A DNA stretch of 15,824 bases from Thermoplasmatales archaeon ex4484_6 (GCA_002254385.1 NJDO01000036.1:1-15824), one strand, 5' to 3'. Positions 6,398 through 12,907 are shown, numbered from the stretch's first letter. Notes: generated by a model from the letters alone, not told the origin. Numbers and translations are program-made.

Positions 6398-6742
6398 ATG
6401 GCATACCAGATACCCAAGGAACTGCAGGAAAAGATCGCGAACTTCGAACAATTGAAGACACAGCTCCAGATGATCATCTCCCAGAAGGGTGAGCTGGATG
6501 CCAGGAAAAGGGAGATTGACGCTTCCGTCGAGGCACTTGCCGAGAACAAGGAAGGAGAGGTCTACCGGAGAATAGGGGACATCCTCATCAAGGTCAGGGA
6601 TCGGGATGCGCTCACTGCCGAGCTGAAGGAAGAATCCGAGACGCTCGGTGTCAGGCTGAAGTCTCTTGAATCCCAGGAAAAGACCGCAAGGGAGATGTAC
6701 GAGAATCTGGGCCGCGAGATAAACGAATCCCTAAAGGGATGA
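6398..6742 (+). CDS. pfdB: Prefoldin subunit beta
   Basis: This 114-residue protein is the beta subunit of archaeal prefoldin, an ATP-independent holdase. Its hexamer (two alpha, four beta) captures unfolded proteins with coiled-coil arms and passes them to the thermosome. The start MAYQIPKELQEKIANFEQLK opens the first long helix, with LQMIISQKGELDARKREID continuing it. The central turn has VYRRIGDILIKV (55-66), typical of beta prefoldins, and a second helix rich in Glu/Lys runs to the end. Length and two-helix hairpin organisation are normal. The stop overlaps the start of the DHH phosphoesterase by four bases, indicating coupling. AGGTGG lies 6 bases before the ATG. Confidence 0.94.
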   Translation: MAYQIPKELQEKIANFEQLKTQLQMIISQKGELDARKREIDASVEALAENKEGEVYRRIGDILIKVRDRDALTAELKEESETLGVRLKSLESQEKTAREMYENLGREINESLKG

Positions 6743-7857
6743 TGATGACGGTCCAAGGAAGGAAACCTGCGATCTCCCGTGCGGGATGGACGTTCGGCAG
6801 AGGCCACCTCCCCTTTCCGAGGGACAGGGAGCTCATGTGGTCCGTGATTTCCGACATTCTGGACAATCACGGCGGCAGCGTTCTCGTTCTGGCCCATCAT
6901 AATGCCGATATAGATGCCGTTGCCACATCGCTGATACTCAAGTGGGCCTTCCCCTGGGTAAGGCTTGGAGCCTTCAGGTCGATATCCCAGGCGGGAAAGA
7001 AACTTCTCTCGTATTTCGGGGAGGAGATGGAAATCGATCCGAGCCTTGACGGTGTTTCGCTGATGATCATAATCGATTCATCGTCTCCCATGCAGGTTCT
7101 TGAAGGGGATACATCCGAATGGCCCCGCTATCACGTAATAGACCATCATCCCGACCATTCTCACTGGGGTGACGGAGCTTACGTCGACGACAGCATGGGT
7201 GCCTGCGTGGAGATCGCCCTCCAGATGGCGATGCTCACAAACTCCCCCCTGACCGATGATATGGCTGTCACTGCCATAGCGGGCATCATTGCTGACACGG
7301 GCAAATACAGGTTCGCCCGTCCGGTGGACCTCGAGGTGACCTCGTTCCTTCTCAGCGGCTCCGGGATATCCATGGAGGATGTAATGCTCGTAATAGAGGG
7401 TGAGGAATACTTCGATGCTTCGAAGAAGATAGCCCAATTGAAGGCAATGAGGAGACTGAGGTTCCGGAAGGTCGCCGACCAGGTGGTTGCGGCATCCAGG
7501 GTGAATTCCTTCGAGGCAGCGGCATGCAGGGTTCTGCTTGTTGCCGGTGCCGATGTGGCGTTCGTGGCAGCGGAGAAGAAGGATGAGATCAGGGTATCGG
7601 CGAGGGCAAAACCTCACATACTGCGGCTGGGGGTCCATCTGGGACATTTCATGGAAAGAATAGGCAGTGCCACGGGGAATCAGGGCGGTGGGCACGACGG
7701 AGCCGCAGGTTTGAACGGTTCGGGAGATCCGGACCGTGTCCTGATGCTGTGCATGGAGGAGATGGATGCCCTGTTGAGGGAGAAGATGGGCATTCCGCCC
7801 GAAAGCGGACGCAGCAGGTCCGGGAGAGGCAGCAGGAAAAGGGAGAACAGGAGATGA
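6739..7857 (+). CDS. DHH/DHHA1-family phosphoesterase (NrnA/RecJ-like)
   Basis: This 372-residue protein belongs to the DHH superfamily of manganese-dependent phosphoesterases, which includes RecJ, NrnA oligoribonuclease and archaeal relatives. The metal-binding motifs appear in order: AHHNADIDA (52-60, equivalent to H-x-x-x-D-x-D), IIDSSS (111-116), the name-giving VIDHHPDHS (133-141), and IIADTGKYRF (183-192). The C-terminal DHHA1 domain has the substrate-binding GGGHDGAAG (316-324). A basic tail (SGRGSRKRENRR) closes the protein. Three consecutive ATGs (6739, 6742, 6745) can start it; the first overlaps the pfdB stop, and the last has better spacing from AAGGG. Homologues occur at this place in many euryarchaeal superoperons. 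Substrate (short RNA, single-stranded DNA or a nucleotide) cannot be told from sequence. It converges with rbkR with 7 bases between them. Confidence 0.88.
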   Translation: MMMTVQGRKPAISRAGWTFGRGHLPFPRDRELMWSVISDILDNHGGSVLVLAHHNADIDAVATSLILKWAFPWVRLGAFRSISQAGKKLLSYFGEEMEIDPSLDGVSLMIIIDSSSPMQVLEGDTSEWPRYHVIDHHPDHSHWGDGAYVDDSMGACVEIALQMAMLTNSPLTDDMAVTAIAGIIADTGKYRFARPVDLEVTSFLLSGSGISMEDVMLVIEGEEYFDASKKIAQLKAMRRLRFRKVADQVVAASRVNSFEAAACRVLLVAGADVAFVAAEKKDEIRVSARAKPHILRLGVHLGHFMERIGSATGNQGGGHDGAAGLNGSGDPDRVLMLCMEEMDALLREKMGIPPESGRSRSGRGSRKRENRR

Positions 7858-7864
7858 GCCGGCC

Positions 7865-8563
7865 TCATGGCCCGTGATCCTCTGACACGGTCCCTTCATC
7901 CTCCGCGACCTCGGGATAGTTCACCCTCATATGGACCTCGTCGCCATCATCCAGCAGAAGCACCTCCCTTAGCTTTCTGTCCGAAACGACCTCCACCGTA
8001 TCGTTGTGAAGCGTTCTCCTGGGTACCATTATCACTCCCTTCTCCCCCTCTATCTCGCACGAATAGCAGAGACAGGGACCGAAGGTCCGGTCCCCCGAAA
8101 TGAACCCCTTGATGAGTATGCCGGGCCCTCTCCTGAGAAGGTCCAGCAGGGGGAGGTCCGGTCTGGAGAGCCTGATGTTGAGGGTTCCGGGGAACGGGTC
8201 CATTCCGAATATTTCCTTTATCTGCTCCCTGTATCCTTTCTGGGAAAGATAGTAGCCCCCTTCACCCAGTCCCGTGTAAACGATACCGATCACATCGACG
8301 GACCGTCTCACACCCAGAATTGACCTGAGCTCCTCGTAAAGGCCCTGAAGGAGCTCCAATCCCCTGGGTGTTATCCTCATTCTCGATCCGGATCTGGTTT
8401 TCGTTCTCTCTATGAGGTCCCTGCTCTCCAGTGTCTTCAGGTAAAGGGAAGCCGCCTGCTGGCTCATTCCCAGCTCCTCTCCGAACTCCCTTGTTGTGAG
8501 CGTGATGTAATGTTCCAGGGCCCCGATCCTTGCAAGCCGCAGAAGAAGCATTCCCTCATCCAT
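7865..8563 (-). CDS. rbkR: Bifunctional HTH transcriptional regulator / CTP-dependent riboflavin kinase
   Basis: This 232-residue protein has two domains. The N-terminal winged helix (about 1-85) shows TTREFGEELGMSQQAASLYL (helix-turn-helix) and ERTKTRSGSRMRITPRG (wing). The C-terminal DUF120 domain (about 88-220) is archaeal riboflavin kinase, which uses CTP instead of ATP to make FMN. Its motifs are YTGLGEGGYYLS (96-107), FPGTLNIRL (124-132) and VPRRTLHN (180-187). The same fusion in other archaea is known as RbkR, a repressor/activator of riboflavin genes. I chose ATG 8563, with GGGAGG 8 bases before it, over in-frame starts to 8599. It overlaps the DUF99 gene by 8 bases and is the last gene of the rpl10e operon. 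No other riboflavin gene is in the window. Confidence 0.92.
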   Translation of the reverse strand: MDEGMLLLRLARIGALEHYITLTTREFGEELGMSQQAASLYLKTLESRDLIERTKTRSGSRMRITPRGLELLQGLYEELRSILGVRRSVDVIGIVYTGLGEGGYYLSQKGYREQIKEIFGMDPFPGTLNIRLSRPDLPLLDLLRRGPGILIKGFISGDRTFGPCLCYSCEIEGEKGVIMVPRRTLHNDTVEVVSDRKLREVLLLDDGDEVHMRVNYPEVAEDEGTVSEDHGP

Positions 8564-9143
8564 GTCGTGTGCCTCCCTTCGGGAAGAGGGCTCCCGCAAC
8601 CAGGTGGGATATTCTGATCGGCTCCGGCATCCTACCTCTGAGCGTCGCCTTCCTGACGATCCATTCGGCCCTGTCCTCCGCGGTACCCTCGCACCTGACG
8701 AAGCAGGGGCCGCTGTCGAGCTCCACCTCGTTCACCTTCCATCTCGTTATCAGATCGTATCTCTCCTTCCAGTCATCGAAATGATTTTTCAGGGCTTCGA
8801 GTATGGAGACATCGTCGGGCCTCTCATCGGAACAGGTGATGATGGGCACCTGGCAGCTGCGGTGCAGTTCTTCCAGATCGAGGACATTGAATCCGCCAAG
8901 GCAAGCTCCGTCGGAGAGCACCGCCCTTATCTGGCTCCTGAACCTGCTCCCTTTCAATGCGGTCGAGATGCGCTCCGCACTGTCCTCTCCATCCGTCGAG
9001 ATGGAAAGAGGGATGAAACCCTCGATATACCCATCCAACCTTGCCACGGTGATCACGCAGGGGGTGGTTTTCGAACCCCTGATATAGGGGCCGTCATCGA
9101 TACCGGCGACCCTTGCCTGATCCTTCAACGGCCATCCGGACAT
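8556..9143 (-). CDS. DUF99 (UPF0215) family, endonuclease V-like protein
   Basis: This 195-residue protein matches the archaeal DUF99/UPF0215 family, which shares an RNase H-like fold with endonuclease V. Family features visible are GIDDGPYIRG (14-23) near the N-terminus, the mid-section VLSDGACLGGFNVLDLEEL (75-93), and PIITCSDERPDDVSILEAL after it. The acidic DD pair and the GGFN loop are the best-kept parts. A nucleic-acid function is inferred from the fold, but the biological substrate is not established to my knowledge. ATG 9143 follows GAGGTGA by 4-5 bases. It starts 9 bases after pth2 and overlaps rbkR by 8 bases, so all three are likely translated from one mRNA. Confidence 0.85.
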   Translation of the reverse strand: MSGWPLKDQARVAGIDDGPYIRGSKTTPCVITVARLDGYIEGFIPLSISTDGEDSAERISTALKGSRFRSQIRAVLSDGACLGGFNVLDLEELHRSCQVPIITCSDERPDDVSILEALKNHFDDWKERYDLITRWKVNEVELDSGPCFVRCEGTAEDRAEWIVRKATLRGRMPEPIRISHLVAGALFPKGGTRHG

Positions 9144-9152
9144 CCTGTCACC

Positions 9153-9521
9153 TCATACCAGGGGAAGGGAACCGGTGACCTTGTCGACCTCGGGTGAGGG
9201 CCCGGGGCCTATGCCAAGGCATGTTACGGTCCCCGGCTCGATCTCCGTCAGACCCGCATCCTGGACTATCGAAGTGGGCAGCCCAAGACCCTCGGCGGAA
9301 TTCTTCAGGATGTACAGCTCCTTCAGGTTCCCCCCCTTAACGACAACCTTTTTCTGACCTTCCCTGAACCAGGCCTTGAACCATCTATCGTTGTTCTTCC
9401 TTGCCGAGAGTGCACAGCTGACAGCTGCGTGCGCCACCTGGACGGCCATTTTCCCGGGGGACAGCCTGATATCGGTCCTGATGGCTACCACCATTTTGTA
9501 TCTGTATTCGTCTGCCTTCAT
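9153..9521 (-). CDS. pth2: Peptidyl-tRNA hydrolase, Pth2 type
   Basis: This 122-residue enzyme cleaves the ester bond of peptidyl-tRNAs released from stalled ribosomes, recycling the tRNA. It is the archaeal/eukaryotic Pth2 type, unrelated to bacterial Pth. Visible motifs: RTDIRLSPGKMAVQVAHAAV (15-34) with the conserved Lys24 and His31, the stretch VVVKGGNLKELYILKNSAE, IVQDAGLTEIEPGT (85-98), and GIGPGPSPEVDKVTG toward the end. Length is normal. The ATG at 9521 has TAGGAG 8 bases upstream, overlapping the stop of the preceding gene. Placement in an operon headed by rpl10e makes sense for a translation-quality enzyme. Confidence 0.95.
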   Translation of the reverse strand: MKADEYRYKMVVAIRTDIRLSPGKMAVQVAHAAVSCALSARKNNDRWFKAWFREGQKKVVVKGGNLKELYILKNSAEGLGLPTSIVQDAGLTEIEPGTVTCLGIGPGPSPEVDKVTGSLPLV

Positions 9522-9532
9522 GGCTCATGCTC

Positions 9533-9817
9533 CTACAGGGGGTCCAGTTCTATGGACTTCCATTTGTCTCCCTTCTTCTTCGCCTTTTTCCAGTCAATCC
9601 TCTTGACGACCCTCAGAATTCTTTCTTCAAGTTCAAGGGATGAGAGCGGCACCCGGAAGAACTCTCCCCCCTTCTTTATGATGATGTCCTTTCCCTCGAC
9701 ACCGATGCTCTCCCCCATCACCCTGTCCGAATCGTCATGAACAAAAAGTGACAGATACTCGTCCATGGGATCCTCGGTGATATTCCCGTTCGAGGGTTTC
9801 TTCTTCCCTCTAGCCAT
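9533..9817 (-). CDS. Conserved small archaeal protein, possible beta-barrel (DUF5749-like)
   Basis: This 94-residue protein begins with a basic tail (MARGKKKPSNG). A compact segment follows (about 19-70: DEYLSLFVHDDSDRVMGESI, then IIIKKGGEFFRVPLSSLE). It ends with a basic stretch around WKKAKKKGDKW. The alternation of strand-like segments, with a glycine turn and a V-P-L-S-S-L pattern, resembles small PRC-barrel or DUF5749-type barrels found in archaea. I place it there only tentatively. It lies 37 bases downstream of rpl10e and 11 bases before pth2 in the same operon, so a translation-linked role is plausible but unproven. No clear ribosome-binding site precedes its ATG. Confidence 0.75.
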   Translation of the reverse strand: MARGKKKPSNGNITEDPMDEYLSLFVHDDSDRVMGESIGVEGKDIIIKKGGEFFRVPLSSLELEERILRVVKRIDWKKAKKKGDKWKSIELDPL

Positions 9818-9854
9818 GTTGGGGTGAGAAACGTCTGCCGTTAAAACCGTTTCC

Positions 9855-10355
9855 TTACTTCGTCATCGTGATGGAAACGGGGGATGGAAGTTTCTGCGAT
9901 GCCTTCCTGAGTGCTATCTTGGCATGCGTCTCCATCTGTGCCGGCACCTGAAGTGTGATGACTTCCTGACCGGACTTCACCCTGGCAGCCGTACCGACGT
10001 TCTTGCCGAAGGATTTTCTCATTCCCTGGGACACCCTGTCAGCGCCTGCCCCGGTCGCCTGCTTGTTCTCCCTGAGGATCTGATGGGGGTATACCCGTAT
10101 GATGAGCCTGTAGTTCTGGGCCCCCACACGTTTGGAAATGTACTTGTTTGCGGCAATACGGGCCGCTTCAAGGGCTGTGTGCCTTATCTGGCACTGCTCC
10201 TTGACCACCAGGTGGTAGGTTATCGGAAATGCCATCTTCCTGTTCCCGCTGACGAACTGCTGTATCCTTGGTGCGGGTATACCGCCCGTGAAGTCCTTCC
10301 TTGTGAAGGCCTGGCCGCGGATCTGGCGGTACATCCTGTTGGGCTTCCTTGCCAT
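9855..10355 (-). CDS. rpl10e: Large ribosomal subunit protein L10e (uL16)
   Basis: This 166-residue protein is the archaeal counterpart of bacterial L16 and sits near the tRNA acceptor sites of the 50S subunit. The start MARKPNRMYRQIRGQAFTRK is highly typical, as are GIPAPRIQQF, the QIRHTALEAARIAANKY helix and RVYPHQILRENK. The segment ATGAGADRVSQGMRKSFGK corresponds to the loop that reaches the peptidyl-transferase region. A GTG at 10364 would add three residues, but it lies inside the GGTGA ribosome-binding site, so ATG 10355 is right. It heads a five-gene operon with pth2, DUF99 and rbkR and has a clear TATA box. Confidence 0.97.
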   Translation of the reverse strand: MARKPNRMYRQIRGQAFTRKDFTGGIPAPRIQQFVSGNRKMAFPITYHLVVKEQCQIRHTALEAARIAANKYISKRVGAQNYRLIIRVYPHQILRENKQATGAGADRVSQGMRKSFGKNVGTAARVKSGQEVITLQVPAQMETHAKIALRKASQKLPSPVSITMTK

Positions 10356-10376
10356 CTCTTTCACCTTCCTTGAAAA

Positions 10377-10390
10377 GTAGGACTACCTAC
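10377..10390 (-). promoter_or_regulatory. Stem-loop with U-run in the rpl10e leader
   Basis: In transcript sense GTAGG-TAGT-CCTAC forms a 5-bp stem with a 4-base loop, followed at once by CTTTT... bases before the ribosome-binding site. It sits within the first 20 bases of the predicted mRNA. It could be a leader control element. Confidence 0.35.
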
Positions 10391-10417
10391 CCGGTGCCGC
10401 CCACTAATAAAGAGGTC

Positions 10418-10425
10418 ATATTTAA
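10418..10425 (-). promoter_or_regulatory. TATA box for rpl10e
   Basis: On the minus strand CAGTTAAATATGACC gives a TATA box about 25 bases before GGCGGCACC (10401-10393), where transcription is expected to begin. This leaves a leader of about 40 bases. Confidence 0.5.
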
Positions 10426-10447
10426 CTGTACCCATATTCAGGGGAAA

Positions 10448-10465
10448 TGGAGGATCCATCCTCCA
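10448..10465. repeat. Inverted repeat in the divergent rpl10e/pdaD intergenic region
   Basis: TGGAGGAT and ATCCTCCA are perfect 8-bp inverted arms around a CC spacer. The element lies between the rpl10e TATA box (10418-10425) and the pdaD TATA box (10511-10522), in non-coding DNA. This position suits an operator for one or both promoters. Confidence 0.5.
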
Positions 10466-10510
10466 GGACCCTCCGAGTCGGGATCACGGAGCCTTGCCGG
10501 TATATGACTG

Positions 10511-10522
10511 ATTTAAATATAT
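10511..10522 (+). promoter_or_regulatory. TATA box for pdaD, suggesting a leaderless transcript
   Basis: ATTTAAATATAT is a strong archaeal TATA box. Its centre is about 25 bases from the ATG at 10541 and no ribosome-binding site intervenes, so the mRNA probably begins at or next to the start codon. Confidence 0.6.
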
Positions 10523-10540
10523 CCTGTTTTCTCCACTTCC

Positions 10541-11101
10541 ATGGGACAAATGTCAACGCTCCGGCCGAAGAGGTTGTTTCTGACGAAGGGCATCGGAAGG
10601 CATCGGGAGAAGCTCGCGAGCTTCGAGCTTGCCTTGAGGGATGCCGGCATCGAGAAGTACAATCTGGTGAATGTTTCATCCATCTATCCTCCCGATGCCG
10701 AGATAGTGGAGAGGGAGGAAGGTCTCAGTTTACTTTCTCCGGGCCAGATAGTATTCTGCGTCATGAGCAGGGCCGAATCCAACGAACCCGGGAGGCGGAT
10801 CGCAGCTTCCATAGGACTGGCAATTCCCCAGAACAGGAGCGTTCATGGATATCTTTCGGAGCACCATTCCTACGGGCAGCGGGCAAAGGACGCAGGAGAT
10901 TATGCGGAGGATCTGGCAGCGGAGATGCTTGCATCGACGCTCGGGATACCTTTCGATGTTGATTCCAATTATGACCAGAAGAGGGACATTTTCAGGATGG
11001 ATGGCAGGATTGTTCAAACACAGAGTATAACAGCTTTCACACAGGTAGATGACAAGGGAAGATGGACAACAGCTCTTGCAGCTGCGGTCTTCATCCCCTA
11101 G
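10541..11101 (+). CDS. pdaD: Pyruvoyl-dependent arginine decarboxylase
   Basis: This 186-residue proenzyme decarboxylates arginine to agmatine, the first step of archaeal polyamine synthesis. It self-cleaves at a serine pair to create a pyruvoyl cofactor. The site NVSSIYPP is present at 44-51, with Ser46-Ser47 at the expected scissile bond. VMSRAESNEPGRRIAASIGLA follows (split near 73-93), then GYLSEHHSYG and DYAEDLAAEMLAS, all typical of PvlArgDC. Length fits the family. The TATA box places the transcript start at about the first ATG (10541); a second ATG lies three codons later. The next gene, a deoxyhypusine-synthase family member, begins 11 bases after its stop and shares its ribosome-binding site region, so agmatine production and the downstream enzyme are co-expressed. 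Confidence 0.94.
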   Translation: MGQMSTLRPKRLFLTKGIGRHREKLASFELALRDAGIEKYNLVNVSSIYPPDAEIVEREEGLSLLSPGQIVFCVMSRAESNEPGRRIAASIGLAIPQNRSVHGYLSEHHSYGQRAKDAGDYAEDLAAEMLASTLGIPFDVDSNYDQKRDIFRMDGRIVQTQSITAFTQVDDKGRWTTALAAAVFIP

Positions 11102-11112
11102 GAGGAACCGAT

Positions 11113-12177
11113 ATGAGCGAGGACCGCCCCAGGAGGAGCGATCTCCTGAAAACACCCATACAGATGGTTGAGCTTACCAGGGGGATGACGATAAAGGAGC
11201 TTGCGGACCAGTTCTCGAACACCTCCTTTCAGGCAAGGAAGCTCGCACAGTGTGTGGAGATCTACAGGAAAATGACAGATACCGACTCGTCCCACACGGT
11301 CTTCATGGGACTTGCGGGCTCCGTTATCGCGGCAGGCCTCAGGAAAGTGGTCACACAGCTCATCGAGATGGGAATGGTCGATGTGGTGGTCACCACGGGG
11401 GCCGTTGTGTATCAGGATTATTATCAATCGATGGGCTACAAACATTACAGGGGTGCCGTCGAATCCGATGATGTGCTCCTTCACGAGTATATGATAGACA
11501 GGATATACGATACCTATGTGGATGAGGAGAAATTCAGGGAAACGGACATCTCCATCGGGAATCTCCTTGAGTCACTTGGGGGGGGAAGGTATTCCACCAG
11601 GGAGTTTCTTCGCATTCTCGGAGAGAGATGTGCCGACGATGGAGATTCCATACTGGGTGCAGCCTGCAGGGAGGACATTCCCATATACTGCCCCGCCATA
11701 TCCGATTCGTCCATAGGCATAGGTCTCGCCACCTCCTACCGGAGACAGAGGGATGCGGGGGTCGGTATGGATGAGATATTTGTCCTTGACACCATAAGGG
11801 ACAACTACGAGATGGCGCAGATAATGAACGGATCCCCATCCACGGGAGCTTTCTACCTCGGGGGAGGGGTTCCCAAGAATTACATCAACGATGCCGTCGT
11901 GATGGCGGACATGATATTCGGCGGGCAGGATGGGCATGAATATGCCATACAGGTAACGATGGACAGGGCGGAATGGGGAGGGCTTTCGGGTTCGACCCTT
12001 GGGGAGGCAAAGTCATGGGGGAAGATCGATGCGGAAGCGACCCATCAGATGGTCCATGTGGAGCTCTCGGTGGCACTTCCGATCATTGCATCGGCCGTGC
12101 TCGAGGGGAGGGAGTTCAGGAAAAGGAAGGGGCCGAGGTTCGTTTGGGACTCGGACCGGCTTGTGGAAATCAGGTGA
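11113..12177 (+). CDS. dys: Deoxyhypusine synthase family protein, possibly agmatine-using
   Basis: Canonical deoxyhypusine synthase uses NAD and spermidine to put an aminobutyl group on a lysine of translation factor aIF5A. This 354-residue protein has the NAD-site motifs GLAGS (66-70) and VTTGA (93-97), CPAISDSSIGIG (193-204), GGGVPKNYI (250-258) and the catalytic loop EAKSWGKI with Lys304 (matching human Lys329). The usual KHH-I-A-N spermidine-pocket motif reads KNY-I-N-D (255-260), so the partners of human His288 and Asn292 are Asn and Asp. Such variants occur in DHS-like paralogues. The immediately upstream gene makes agmatine, so agmatine may be its aminobutyl donor, as proposed for some archaea. 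That is inference. Start: ATG 11113 after TAGGAGGA, in preference to an in-frame ATG at 11062 that lies inside pdaD. Confidence 0.85.
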   Translation: MSEDRPRRSDLLKTPIQMVELTRGMTIKELADQFSNTSFQARKLAQCVEIYRKMTDTDSSHTVFMGLAGSVIAAGLRKVVTQLIEMGMVDVVVTTGAVVYQDYYQSMGYKHYRGAVESDDVLLHEYMIDRIYDTYVDEEKFRETDISIGNLLESLGGGRYSTREFLRILGERCADDGDSILGAACREDIPIYCPAISDSSIGIGLATSYRRQRDAGVGMDEIFVLDTIRDNYEMAQIMNGSPSTGAFYLGGGVPKNYINDAVVMADMIFGGQDGHEYAIQVTMDRAEWGGLSGSTLGEAKSWGKIDAEATHQMVHVELSVALPIIASAVLEGREFRKRKGPRFVWDSDRLVEIR

Positions 12178-12242
12178 ACTGGCCCGGGCACGTGGAGGGG
12201 ATAAGCATTATAAAGGAAGAGTAGTTTAACCCCTTCCTCAAA

Positions 12243-12266
12243 CCTACTTATATAAATACTAGTAGG
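12243..12266 (+). promoter_or_regulatory. rpo7 promoter: TATA box framed by an inverted repeat
   Basis: TTATATAAAT (12248-12257) is the TATA box. CCTACT (12243-12248) and AGTAGG (12261-12266) are inverted repeats on either side. Transcription is expected near 12278, inside GGCGGCACC. Confidence 0.55.
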
Positions 12267-12290
12267 ATATAGGCGGCACCAGCCCCCAAT

Positions 12291-12304
12291 CTCCAGAGGT
12301 GGAG
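12291..12304 (+). promoter_or_regulatory. Ribosome-binding-site hairpin in the rpo7 leader
   Basis: CTCCA-GAGG-TGGAG forms a 5-bp stem whose loop and 3' arm contain the ribosome-binding site, 4 bases before the ATG at 12309. Such a fold could limit initiation of rpo7 translation. Confidence 0.4.
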
Positions 12305-12308
12305 ACAG

Positions 12309-12902
12309 ATGTACAAGATGATACAGCGCGAGGACGTGATCCGCATTCCCCCCCATTACCTGGGACAGGACCTTGATGTTGTGGCAGAATACCTGACCCG
12401 GAAGAACTTCGAGGGGAGAATGGACAGCCTGAACCGGTTGGTCATAGAGGCAACCGATGTCAAGAGGATGGGAGATGGCAAGATAGTCCACGGGGACGGC
12501 GCCATTTTCCAGAAGGTCAACTTCAAAGCGCTGGTTTTCCAGCCTCTTCTTCACGAGGTTGTCGAGGGGAATGTTGTGGAGATCCTCAAGTTCGGAGCCT
12601 TCGTGAGGTTCGGGCCTCTTGACGGTCTCATTCACATCTCACAGGTCATGGATGACCACATCGATGTGGACCTTGGAAATATGAGGCTTCTCGGGAAGGA
12701 TTCCAAGAGGGACCTGAAGGTGGGCGACAGGGTGAGGGCCAGGATCGTTTCCATGTCCATGAACGAGAGGTCGCCCAGGGAGTCCAGGATCGGACTGACC
12801 ATGAGACAGGCAGGTCTCGGGAAGATCGATTGGCTGGATGAGGAGTATGCGGAGAGACATCAGCCCGAGGAAGAGGTCGCTCCGAAGAAGAAAAAGAAGT
12901 GA
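12309..12902 (+). CDS. rpo7: DNA-directed RNA polymerase subunit Rpo7 (RpoE')
   Basis: This 197-residue protein is the archaeal Rpb7 counterpart. With Rpo4 it forms the RNA polymerase stalk, which binds emerging RNA and helps open the promoter. The N-terminal tip domain (1-80) starts MYKMIQREDVIRIPPHYLGQ, as usual. The S1 RNA-binding domain runs from about 83 to 155 with VVEGNVVEILKFGAFVRFGP, DGLIHISQVMDD and LKVGDRVRARIVSM. The C-terminal tail (EEEVAPKKKKK) is charged and variable in the family. The ATG follows GAGGTGGAG. spt4 overlaps the stop or begins within a few bases. Promoter and leader features are listed separately. Confidence 0.97.
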   Translation: MYKMIQREDVIRIPPHYLGQDLDVVAEYLTRKNFEGRMDSLNRLVIEATDVKRMGDGKIVHGDGAIFQKVNFKALVFQPLLHEVVEGNVVEILKFGAFVRFGPLDGLIHISQVMDDHIDVDLGNMRLLGKDSKRDLKVGDRVRARIVSMSMNERSPRESRIGLTMRQAGLGKIDWLDEEYAERHQPEEEVAPKKKKK

Positions 12903-12907
12903 TAGGG

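Noticed and set aside
7078..7899. 273-residue minus-strand ORF opposite the DHH phosphoesterase
   Set aside because: It is antisense to conserved DHH motifs; composition is rich in His, Pro and Gly, typical of a shadow frame in GC-rich DNA.
8562..9197. 211-residue plus-strand ORF opposite the DUF99 gene
   Set aside because: It is antisense to the DUF99/pth2 operon, without motif or ribosome-binding site.
12045..12635. 196-residue minus-strand ORF over dys and rpo7
   Set aside because: It crosses a promoter and the starts of conserved plus-strand genes; no protein signature.
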